Shown here piece after piece: positions 55,245-64,000 of a DNA stretch of 64,000 bases. Numbering within the stretch: the stretch's first letter is position 1; every line of letters starts with the position of its first letter. The notes under the pieces are model-generated. The model worked only from the letters and a program-made list of their open reading frames with translations. It ran no database searches and was not told where the DNA came from. The stretch is from positions 434,001 through 498,000 of the forward strand of contig JAHBBC010000027.1 of NCBI GenBank assembly GCA_019915015.1, read 5' to 3'. This stretch comes from Auriscalpium vulgare (taxonomy: Eukaryota; Basidiomycota; Agaricomycetes; Russulales; Auriscalpiaceae). A program made the translations under genes and the position numbers.

Positions 55245-57709
55245 GATCAGAGATGTGGGAGTGGGGAGTGGACAAGGATAACGACAGAGGGACGGGGGAT
55301 GGAGGCGGAGGATGCGCCAGTTCCCACGACGCGGCGAAGTTGACAAATCGGTGCGCCATTTCCAATTTCCTCTACAACGGCCGTGTTCCATCAGCCTGTT
55401 CACATTCGCTGTGGAACAGTCATATCCTTGCGAGATGATCCGACATGGTCAGCGGATCTGCGGGAGGCCGCCAGCAAAACAGCCGGAGAGTACCGCAACT
55501 GCTCACGTCTCGCGGACGCTGTGAACGACGTTAAAGGCTGGCGCGGCCATGTGTGTAGCCCGCAAGCGTAAAAACATGCATTGATTGTGTAGGGTTGGCC
55601 GGGGTAGCAGCTGTATGCACCGTCGCGCCCAAGATGGCTGCATCGTGAACCGAATCGCAACCATCGTGAACCGAATCAATTCGCTGCATAGACGTTAGCG
55701 TGGTTTTCCCCATATAAGCCATATAAGCATGAAGCAAAGTTGCGTACGGAAATCGAATCGTGTTGCCAATCAGTGGATATTGGTCCAGGCGCAGACATGC
55801 ACCATCTGTAGAAAGAACCGCGCCTCGCTGTTGAATTGTGCGAACCTGCGGCCGTGTGGGCCAATGCACGATCGACGAGTCGGCGAGCAGGCCGTTGGTA
55901 TAGCGTCTCCGGGAGCTATGGCTGGGTTGCGGTCAATGAAACCCCGGGGTGGGGCGTCCGCACGCCTGGCCGCATCATGACGAGCTGAAAGAAGCTTCTA
56001 TGTGCGCGTTCCTGTGGCCAAAGGGCCCTCTACGGTTCACGGTGCGCGCGTGTGTGCTCAAGGTCGTCGCGGGACATGATCACTGGCGGGGTTTTTGCGT
56101 CGCTCGCACTATGGGTGGCGGCGTCAGCTATGAATCGAGGAGGTAAGAGAATGAACTGTACGCATGGATCCCTGGACCAACGTCACTGTGTATCCCTGCT
56201 CTCCCTAAGCGCGTAAAGACCGCGGCAGTAAACTCATATTTTCAGACGTGTCAGCATGGACGCGAGCTCAGCTCATTGCGACGACGTACGTACGGCAGTG
56301 CCGTCGACATCGAGTTCAAATACAATGAGGTAGATATGAGGCGTCTGAGGATTGTGGTGCAAGCCACATCGATCGAACTGGCGACCGAGACGACCGTGTC
56401 GCTCATGTTGTAGGGGCGAGAGTCGCGAGACCGAGGCCGCAACCGCACTGTATCAGCGGATCTGGCCAGTTTGCAAGTCAATGTGAATATTCTCTGCAAA
56501 ACATGAAAACTTGCGGATGCTGATTCGGGTACTCACATGCGTTGCTGGGATGGATCGACAGACGCTCCCGCGTGCGCTCGCGCGGTGGAATGGCGGCCAG
56601 AATCTTCACCCAGCGCTAGGCAGCAGACGAGGTGCATGGAAAGCACCCCGTCCAAACAGCCAGGCGTCTGAGATAGAGGAAGAACCGACATTAAAACCGC
56701 ACGCAGCGCGCATAAGAGCATGACGGTTTGTAATGAGATCGGGCAGGGGGCGATACTAGAAAAGACGACAGCGGTAAGTAGACGGACCTAATAGAAGACA
56801 TGGTGGGCGCACCTGTTCTATGCTGCCGCACTTCCGAGTCGTCTGGTGGGCTGATCTTCTTCGGAGCTTACTACGAGCCAGAGTCGCTTGAGCAGTTTGG
56901 CTAGGTTTGGCTGCCCCCGCGAAGCCGCGCGAATGATGCCGGTCCCAAGAGGGTATGCTGGCATTAAGTATCAGCGCGAGAGAGGAGAAAGATGTGTAGA
57001 TTGACTTTGAACTGCGTGACGACATGTTGGAGAGAGTAAATAGCAGTGGACTCGGAAGTCTGGTTCGAAAATTTGAGCGCAAGCGCCGCCACGTGGGACG
57101 TCGGCATCCTCCGGCCCCGTGACTCTTCCTCCGCCCGTCTCCTAGTAGGCTTTGCGCCTCGATTATTGACACTGTCTCGTAGCCTTTCGCCTCCAAATCC
57201 TGGGTGTCGTCAGCTAGACTTCTCAGATGCCAAGATCGCACTGTAACCAATGTAACACCGCTTTTTTTGATGCCCAATGGTGCGTGCATTGTACACAACC
57301 TGTAACCGCCGCGATGCGCTAAAATAACCGCCCGACGTCGACTTGCTTACCCATATCAGCGGTTCGACGCTTGAGGAATTGCTGCGCATTTCGCTGGCCT
57401 CAACATCTCCTCGAGCACCTCAACACCTTCCCGGCCGAACAGGACTTGTGTCAGGTGTTCGTCCGGCCCCGCGCTCAGCGAGCGCGTGAATCCTGGGAGG
57501 AGAAGTCTTCCGTAGATGTATCAATGTATGTTTCATGTTTTCTTGTGGCGATGCCGTATTGACATCCATCGACATCCGTGGACACAGTCTGCGGGCGTCT
57601 ACAGCGCCTCGTGGTGTATAAGTGCTGCGTAAGGGGCCGTTCACCTCACACCAAGACACCCCCAGCACACCCACATTTAGCATCCCACCTATCCTCGCGC
57701 ATTGAGACC
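55245..57709. repeat. Duplicated intergenic DNA, three-gene block copy 2
   Basis: Collinear with 28480-30055 up to about 57230 (landmarks listed there); the part after 57240 has no counterpart in copy 1. CATCGTGAACCGAATC occurs twice in a row (55644-55659 and 55664-55679), and CCATATAAG is doubled at 55719-55737. Confidence 0.6.
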
Positions 57710-59714
57710 ATGTCAAGGATCGAATATACCGCCGATGGCTTGCGGCATGATGCTCCACAGGCAAGGCCACCTGGTCACCCTGCTTCGCTTTGTCGTTCGC
57801 CGGCTCAGCTGCCACACAACGTCGATGATTCGTCTCCGGGTATGTGACATAGCACGGAGTATCTGCCACCAATCTGATCGCCGTACAGGTGACGACGATG
57901 ACGGAAAAGATGAAGTCATATACCCCGTGCTTGACTGGAGCTCAGCTCGCATTGTTCAGCAGGTAAGAAGGTAGCACAGGCCAATTACAACAATGTCTGA
58001 CTTCAACACTTTGGCTTAGCCACTCACGCCTGGACACGACCTCGTAGCTATCTTCGACGTGCGTAGTCCGTTACGTTTCAAAATCTCCCCCATTGACATA
58101 ACTGGATCGCAGTCATGCCATTCAGGTACCCTTCTAGGTGAGTATTTACAGAAGTGCGCCCACGTACACTCAACTGATCCTCAGATGACCAAGATCTTTC
58201 TTGGGCGCAGGCGCCGGCATCTTCACGCACCGCTCGCTCGACACCCACTAAGCACACCCCGCGCTGGAGGCCCCTCGAGACAAGTCTGTCCTCATGGACG
58301 AAGCTCATGACGCGGCTCGCCACAGCAATCGACAACGTCGAGGATCTTGCCCGCAGCGCGCCCGCAGAGCACCAGGGCTCTCTGAACGCACAAATCGTGG
58401 ATCTTCGTCAAACGCTGCAGAGGCACCGCGAACGGTTCAAGGAGTTCGTCGCACTGTCGAAGGAATCCGCCGACCAATACCTGCGCGACATATCAGACGA
58501 GATACGTTCGCAGAGCGCCTGGCTTGAAATGCTGGAGCGCCGCCTAGCCCTTGCAAAGACACTGCGGAGCGAGGTAGTCGTTCTCAAAGTGTCGTTCGAG
58601 CAAGGAGTACAAAAGGAGCTGAAAAATGTCCGCGCTGCGGGTAAGTGTCTCCACGACTGATATATCTCTAGCGTTGCTCGTCGTTACTATGCCAGTGCGA
58701 TCCTGCCCACTGGCCGAAGAGACGGAACTATTCCAGGAGCTTGACACGCTCATCGGCGTCATAAAGACATGTTACGTCGAGCTAGACAAGTTTTGGACAA
58801 ACGAAGTCCGGCATGTTACTCAGGCCTTGAAAGAGCGCCGGTTAATGAGAGTCGAGCGTGACCGCTGGCGCAGCATCATCAGTGCATGGTATGATGTTGT
58901 CAAGGACAGTGCGGTGAGTAGAATCTTTGATTGCTGCAAAATTAACTCTAAGTCAAACATGATAGAAGAGCGCTCCCGCAACGGGCACACTGCAGTCCGG
59001 CTTGCTCCCAGTCATTCTTTCAAAGCACAAAGTACGAACGTCTCCACTCTCTGTATTCTGCCAGTTCTGACCCATCCACAGCGCAACGCCTCCGAGAGTG
59101 CGTCCGCGATGATCACAGCACTTCAAGGAACTCGGACCGTGCTGTCTTCTGCACGCGGCTTCCAGCGGGAAAGGTTTTTCCGTCTTGAAGAGCGTCCACT
59201 TCCAGTGCCTCGAGAGGGCTAATTACAGCGTGGAGCGCAACACGCGGCGCTGCGTGCAGTTCTTCCAAAACTGCATCGAATATGCGCGGAAGATCGTCGA
59301 GTACACTGCATCGGCGGCAAAAGAGACGAGTCCAGGGCGCGAACTGCGCCAGAGAGCGGTGGTGCTCCTGCATGATGGCCCTCTTGCTGGCAGCATTGAC
59401 GTGCTCACGCGTGCTCCCGAGATCGGTGCGTGTTCTTCCCTCCTGATTAATTTTCTAAATCACTGATTTGGATTTTTTTTGTAGCTAGCAAGAAGGTGGG
59501 TAAGGCGCTTCGCAGGGTTGCGGCCAAACTGCGCGATGGCGAGCGCATTTGGGGTTTGATCGCGGCCGCAGATACCCATATCTCCGCCGCGCTGGTGAGG
59601 GCCGAGACGGGGACGGCGTTCGACGCGTGCACCTTGAAGCAGCTCAAAAAGATGCTTTGCATGATTAACAAGGAAAGACTGGTATTCGACCGCTTGTCGA
59701 TTTCAAGTCTGTGA
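57710..59714 (+). CDS. Coiled-coil protein, unknown function
   Basis: Exons 57710-57839, 57889-57962, 58020-58137, 58185-58640 and 58696-58913 join in one frame across clean GT..AG introns of 47-57 nt. The N-terminal 130 residues are acidic and low complexity; then come long helices (RLATAIDNVEDLARSA, LRQTLQRHRERFKEFVALSK, LEMLERRLALAKTLRS, ELFQELDTLIGVIKT). The 3' half is harder. RNASESASAMITALQGTRTV and NTRRCVQFFQNCIEYARKIV are in different frames, and the joint near 59160-59180 needs a small indel or unusual splice. The last intron (59426-59484) and last exon (59485-59714, KLRDGERIWGLIAAADTHIS) are clear. The truncated copy at 30.1-31.3 kb conserves the protein, not just the DNA. No known domain. 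Confidence 0.6.
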
Positions 59715-59789
59715 TAGGTCGTAAACTCTTCTCGCTCTGATTGTGCATGATTATTTACCGAGCCCGCCTTTGATGATTCATTTGCCAAC

Positions 59790-59792
59790 AAT
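59790..59792. repeat. Target-site duplication (left) of Harbinger copy 2
   Basis: AAT, repeated at 63180-63182. The uninterrupted paralogous site at 31391-31407 reads GCCAACAGTATTTGAGC where this copy has GCCAAC-AAT / AAT-ATTTGAGC. Confidence 0.85.
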
Positions 59793-59860
59793 AGGGGAGC
59801 TCAGAGTAGACCGTTTTCGTTTCCGTTTCGTTTTCAAACGCCTTTCGTTTTCGATTCGGC
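59793..59860 (+). repeat. Harbinger copy 2 terminal inverted repeat, left
   Basis: 68 bp, identical to 2503-2570. Confidence 0.95.
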
Positions 59861-59945
59861 GCCCCGGCGTGATATTACATAATGTCACTCAATCTACGCC
59901 GCTGCGCGACACCGCCGCCATTGCTTTCGAGCTCTTCCACCAGCC

Positions 59946-61269
59946 ATGGCCCGTGCTACCTACCACGATGAGATTATCGACGCATACATCACATATATGG
60001 CTATCCAGATGGCACTCATGCCTCCATCTTCAGCCACAGCTATGATGGAGCAGCTCCAACGCGATAGCTCAATCCTTCACACCATCCTATCCTCCCGCTA
60101 CATCAACCCCCGTCCTCCCGTCGTTAAAGCCGGCAATCTCCAGCTTGCATGGGAGTATGCACAGGATCCTGCCCATCACCACCGCTTTATCAACATGCTC
60201 CGTGTCTCTCCCCACGTCTTCGACACTATCCTTGGCCTCATCGAGGGTCATCCCGTATTCCAGAACAACTCGAACACCCCGCAGGAGGATATCCGAACGC
60301 AATTAGCGGTGACCCTGTACCGTATGGGTCGCTATGGCAATGGCGCATCTCTCGAGGATATCAGCCGTGCAGCGGGCTGTTCAGAGGGCGCTGTGGAGCT
60401 ATACACGGAGAGATGTCAGGAGGCGCTGATGTCCTTGCATGGGATGTTTGTACGGCCGCTAACAGAGGAGGAGAAAGAGGTCGAGAAAAGGTGGATTGAT
60501 GAGCAGCTTGGTTTCACGGGATCCACCTGGAGGGAGGGATGGGTGATGTACGACGGGACAATTGTTGTCCTGTACAGTCGCCCCGGCCTCGACGGTGACG
60601 CGTACTACACAAGGAAGTGCAACTATGGGTTCAACGTCCAGGTATGCTGGATATCTTCTAATAGCTCCTGACTGACATATCTGTACACAGATTGGCAATA
60701 CACCGTCGAATCTACGAATCGTTGACTATTCGCTTGGCATGACCGGTTCTGCTCATGATGCATCTGCATTTGAGCATACTGCAGCTGTCAAGCATACCGA
60801 CTGGTTCTTCAGAGGTGACGAGTTTGCATGGGGTGACTCTGCGTACCCTGTCAGCTCGCGGACCATCCCAGTTCACAAGAAACCAGCGTCGTTAGACCGC
60901 TCAAATGCCTTATTCGACAAACACGTAGCTCGCCTACGCGTTCGCTCTGAACACACCATGGGTGCACTCAAGGGCCGATGGCAATCCCTTCGTGGCTTAC
61001 GGCTCAATATCCGTTACAATCGGGACCATATACGAGCGTGTCGGTGGATTTCATGTTGCATCATCTTGCACAACGCAGTGCTCGACATCGAAGGATGGGC
61101 GAGTGGGACAAGCTTTGCGACTTGGCACTCACGTGCTCAGGAAGAGGACGATAGGGGGGAGCCAGATGATCCTATAGATGATGATATCACAGAGGATGAT
61201 GATTGCGAGGCTAGGAGACGTGGCCTTGTGGCAGAAATAGTAGCCGCTCAACGAGCAGGACTTGTATAA
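59946..61269 (+). CDS. Harbinger transposase (DDE superfamily endonuclease, 424 aa)
   Basis: Exons 59946-60641 and 60691-61269 with one 49-nt intron (GTATGC..ACACAG, branch site CTGAC). The catalytic DDE residues of the DDE_4-type nuclease are visible: Asp203 in MYDGT, Asp281 in WGDSAY and Glu319 in RSEHTMGALK. An N-terminal helix-turn-helix-like region precedes them (TQLAVTLYRMGRYGNGASLE, then DISRAAGCSEGAV). The C terminus is acidic (DDDITEDDD). It would cut at the terminal repeats and join the element to a 3-bp target in the nucleus. The length is normal for the family and all key residues are present, so this copy should be active if expressed. The start is 153 bp inside the element; no earlier in-frame ATG lies within it after the terminal repeat. 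Confidence 0.95.
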
Positions 61270-61384
61270 ATGAACAAGATTAAATCTGAGATTGTAAAGA
61301 GTAAGAGAGATATAATCAGAAAGAAGAAAGGACTGTGTAGCATTAAATGAGAGGCTGCAGTTAGAAAGGACAAAAGCAAAATGA

Positions 61385-62980
61385 TCAGACTAAGCCTCGC
61401 TCCAACTCGTCTGGAACCACAGATGATCCTCGTCCAAGATCTCTGTCCAACTGGCTCTCATCCCAGGGAGGACTATTTTCTCTCTGGCTTGTCATCTCGC
61501 TCTCGGGCTCATCATCCGGAGGTGTCGATGCGCGCGGCAGAGATGAAGGCGTCGATGCAGCGGTTGACATAGAGCCCGTGCGTGAGATGGAACGAGCGGG
61601 CGTAGCGGCGGCGACAACCAGAGGAGGATTCTGAAGGCGCGATATATTTTCACGGAGATCTTGAAGCTGCAGCTGAAGGTCATCGTCAAGTGCTTCCGAC
61701 TTGCGGCGATACTCATCGTTCGTCCACAAGCCAATCTGCAGCTCACGAAAGAGGCGGTCGTGGCGATCGCGAGCGTCTTGGCGAAGACTATTCATGTCAT
61801 CGCGCAGCCTGTCGACAGCTTTGCGGATGTTCTCTTCCTTTGACACCGCAAAGCTACGCCTGCCACATGAATTAGTCCACGTGCATTACCAACAACTAGT
61901 ATTACTTACTCGATGGACTCCTTCAGTATGTCTTGAATGCCGGTGCGTGACGTGGGCTTGAAGCGACCCTTCAAGCTCTCCAGCTTCTCTTCCGACAGGT
62001 GTGCGGGAGTCTTCTTCGCACTTGCTTGCGACGAGGGCGGCACGCGGTTCTCTTTGGGAGTGTGTGGCGTCTGCGGTGGCGATCCCGGGCCGGGTGCGGT
62101 CGCAGAAGAGTCTTGCGCGAGAGGCGCCGGGCCATCGTGAACGCGTAGGACGGGGTCTATGTCCTCTTCGCGCGGTTGCCGCACAGGTGGCGCGTCGTCG
62201 GGAGGCTGATAGTGCACTGTGCGGTGACCGTCCGGACCAACCCCAGTCGTGATGATGATCGGGTTTTCATTTGGGCGGGTGGCAAGGATCGCGTGAATTC
62301 GGGGAAGACAGCGAACTCGGCCTCGATCTCCTCTGCACAGGATGTGTTAGCCTCCAGCGTGCTCATCGGAGATCACAAAATGAACTTACGCCAGATATTC
62401 TTGTGGCGTGCATCGGTATCCTCGGATGGGCCATCTGGCCCTATGTAGCAGACCAAATACTCATCTGGACCATCGTCGGCATCACCTGTGTCGACGATGG
62501 CCTCATTCCCAGTGAGGACACCTCCACCCGTGCACTTAATGCGCCGAACCTTGGAGTGATAGGTGATGCGTAGCCTACACAAGCCTGTGAGCACGTATGA
62601 GGCATCCAATAAGGGTATGGACATACTGATTTATTTTCCCGAGCACCTTTGCTCCCAGACTGACGAAATCCGAGTCCGGAGCATCCTTCCAGAGGATGCG
62701 AGCAAGCCGCTGACCCGCTGCGACCTTACTTTCTCCGCTTTTCTTCTGGAAAGATGTCAGTAACAAAGCCCAGATGATGCGTGGGCCACCTGCATACCTC
62801 ACCACGCTTGTTACCAAACATAACCTTGCGATTTTGCGGCTGTTCGAGCTCCGTGATGAGCTGCAGGAGCAGCTCATTTGGCTTCTTATTTGTGCCCCAG
62901 CTGATGTTCTCCTCACGGGATTTCTTGCCCGGAGCTGTCTCAGGCTGGTCGGAGTCCGAGCGGCCGCGTTTCCGGGGCAT
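61385..62980 (-). pseudogene. Harbinger Myb/SANT-like accessory protein gene (copy 2, one frameshift)
   Basis: The same five-exon gene as in copy 1, with exon 3 intact (DEYLVCYIGPDGPSEDTDAR) and the full acidic C terminus (ESEMTSQRENSPPWDESQLD). One C is missing in exon 4 at 62301-62304, so after AEFAVFP the frame changes and the rest of exon 4 is lost. Copy 1 is correct at this position and wrong at two others, so the true element gene can be inferred to be 461 residues. Tail-to-tail with the transposase. Confidence 0.85.
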
Positions 62981-63111
62981 TAAGAGAGTAGGAGAGTGTA
63001 GATTAAGGAGGTATCGCGAGGGAATGAGTGTGTGAGACACGAAGACGCCGCACAACGCGAGCGTCACCTAAAGTCACACGATTGTCACACATCGGGTCAC
63101 TTATGCCGCGG

Positions 63112-63179
63112 GCCGAATCGAAAACGAAAGGCGTTTGAAAACGAAACGGAAACGAAAACGGTCTACTCTGAGCTCCCCT
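63112..63179 (-). repeat. Harbinger copy 2 terminal inverted repeat, right
   Basis: 68 bp, identical in reverse complement to 59793-59860. Confidence 0.95.
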
Positions 63180-63182
63180 AAT
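63180..63182. repeat. Target-site duplication (right) of Harbinger copy 2
   Basis: AAT, matching 59790-59792. Confidence 0.85.
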
Positions 63183-63324
63183 ATTTGAGCTAAGTAGAGT
63201 CTGCATGGAACGCGAGTGAGACACGGCTACATGAAAGCTAAAACGCGACGCAGATTCCTACCTATGTCGCATGCAACATCATTGAACGTTGCAAACGTTG
63301 CGGTATGAGCCAGTGACCTGCACT

Positions 63325-63499
63325 CGGACAGATTGCGCGAGTGAGACACTGACTTGTCTGACACAGTGAGGAAGTCGCGCAGTGCATCCAATGCCGAAGC
63401 CCCTTATAGCTTCACCTTGCGTTGCCCCTTTATTCCTTCAACTTCAACAGTCACCTCATGTCTGCAAATTGTAACGTATTCAACAACCCGCTCAAAACA
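63325..63499 (+). promoter_or_regulatory. Conserved upstream region of the truncated F-box gene
   Basis: Paralogous to 31470-31644, with CCAATGCCGAAGCCCCTTATAGC (CCAAT plus TATA-like) about 100 bp before the ATG. The Harbinger insertion ends about 145 bp further upstream, so this promoter core is untouched. Confidence 0.6.
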
Positions 63500-64000
63500 A
63501 TGCCCTCGAATCTCGGTCGTTGCGACAGGCCGGCATATTCGATGGCGGTGGCGCGCGTCGAGGCAAGCAAAGCGAAGGAGGCACTGGAACTCCAAGCTGC
63601 TACTAAACTATCCACTCTTTCTCGACAGGAGTTCAAATTGTTCTCTGACGCGCACGACAATTCCACGGTTGCCGAGCAGCACGCGCCTGTTCCCTTCGAC
63701 CGCCTCTATCCCGATATCCTCGCCATTATCTTCACACATCTTCGCGACATCGACCCTCCGGAAAAAAACACGTACGACGATCATAATTTCCGTGCGATCA
63801 CTCCCAGGTCTGGGTGGCTCACAGTAACTTATGCCTGCCGACGCTGGCGGCAGGTGGCGTTGGAATGGGTAACCCTCTGGTCCGACATCGACCTCGAGCG
63901 ACTCGGGCGCCGTTGGGCAGCCGAGTTCGCTGTGCGAGCACAACACGCACCAATTTCCATCCAGTATAAAAAGTTCCTGAAGCTTGGCTACCGTGGCTGG
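63500..64000 (+). CDS. F-box-like protein, 5' part (runs off the window end)
   Basis: The frame is open from ATG 63500 to the last base (167 codons) and parallels the 602-aa protein at 31645: FDRLYPDILAIIFTHLRDID, RSGWLTVTYACRRWRQVALE, WVTLWSDIDL and RAQHAPISIQ align with no frame change and many conservative substitutions. The pattern suggests that selection kept the protein after the block duplication. The F-box occupies about residues 65-130. The rest of the gene lies beyond the window. Confidence 0.8.
   Translation, partial: MPSNLGRCDRPAYSMAVARVEASKAKEALELQAATKLSTLSRQEFKLFSDAHDNSTVAEQHAPVPFDRLYPDILAIIFTHLRDIDPPEKNTYDDHNFRAITPRSGWLTVTYACRRWRQVALEWVTLWSDIDLERLGRRWAAEFAVRAQHAPISIQYKKFLKLGYRGW

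Larger units (their letters stand above)
59793..63179. mobile_element. PIF/Harbinger DNA transposon, copy 2
   Basis: 3387 bp, the same element as copy 1 but inverted, with four perfect 68-bp ends shared between the copies and AAT target duplications. The transposase gene is uninterrupted. The Myb-like gene has one missing C (62301-62304, GGGG where copy 1 has five). It separates the coiled-coil gene from the F-box gene of the duplicated block and is absent from block copy 1, so it inserted after that duplication. Confidence 0.95.

Noticed and set aside
1..64000. tRNA, rRNA, riboswitch or bacterial-type ribosome-binding sites
   Set aside because: None seen by eye; the intron structure and gene types are eukaryotic, so bacterial signals are not expected. 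A covariance-model scan would be needed to exclude small RNAs.

Overview
The window is eukaryotic and fits a basidiomycete mushroom genome (Agaricomycetes, probably a polypore-type wood decayer). The reasons are short spliceosomal introns (about 50-115 nt, GT..AG with CTGAC/CTRAC branch sites), a fungal PIF/Harbinger DNA transposon with a spliced Myb/SANT-like partner gene, F-box-like proteins of the expanded mushroom type, a basidiomycete-type HNH-family protein, a C2H2 zinc-finger protein and an extended SDR. There are no bacterial operons, no CRISPR array, and no tRNA or rRNA that I can recognise. Gene density is low and most of the DNA is old, diverged duplications, so this looks like an accessory, repeat-rich chromosomal region.

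Layout. 1.1-8.0 kb is one arm of a segmental duplication whose other arm is 11.8-15.6 kb; the first arm was interrupted by Harbinger copy 1 (2503-5885). Between the arms lie a tandem repeat (8.54-9.42 kb) and an intact F-box gene (9757-11190). 16.2-17.3 kb holds an HNH-family gene that lacks a visible catalytic core, and 18.4-19.1 kb a two-finger C2H2 gene. 19-28 kb is nearly gene-free. 28.3-33.6 kb is copy 1 of a three-gene block (zinc-cluster-like gene / coiled-coil gene / F-box gene); its homologue is 53.9-64.0 kb, where Harbinger copy 2 (59793-63179) sits between the coiled-coil gene and the F-box gene. An SDR gene lies at 36.1-37.5 kb and a third full-length F-box gene, with an acidic tail, at 47.9-50.2 kb.

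The most unusual element is a promoter module present seven times (6.6, 13.8, 22.1, 27.0, 38.7, 40.7 and 53.1 kb), plus an orphan at 35.7 kb. It is an inverted CCAAT box, usually exactly 11 bp, then CACGTG, then (usually 59-70 bp further) a TATA box. It drives a three-exon gene for a predicted 44-67 aa protein (called U here); in the best copies the N terminus looks like a signal peptide. On the other side of the module most copies carry a second conserved segment (called W). Several U copies look frame-disrupted. I do not recognise U or W.

How the parts relate. The Harbinger transposase (DDE nuclease) and its Myb-like partner would act together to move the element. The two copies showed no substitutions in the stretches I compared, have 68-bp identical ends and 3-bp target duplications, and differ by six 1-bp indels, all in mononucleotide runs, so they are very young or the indels are sequencing errors. 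The F-box proteins would be substrate receptors of SCF ubiquitin ligases. Why a zinc-cluster-like, a coiled-coil and an F-box gene travel together as a duplicated block is unknown. Gene models were spliced by hand; exon ends are inferences from splice signals and reading frame.
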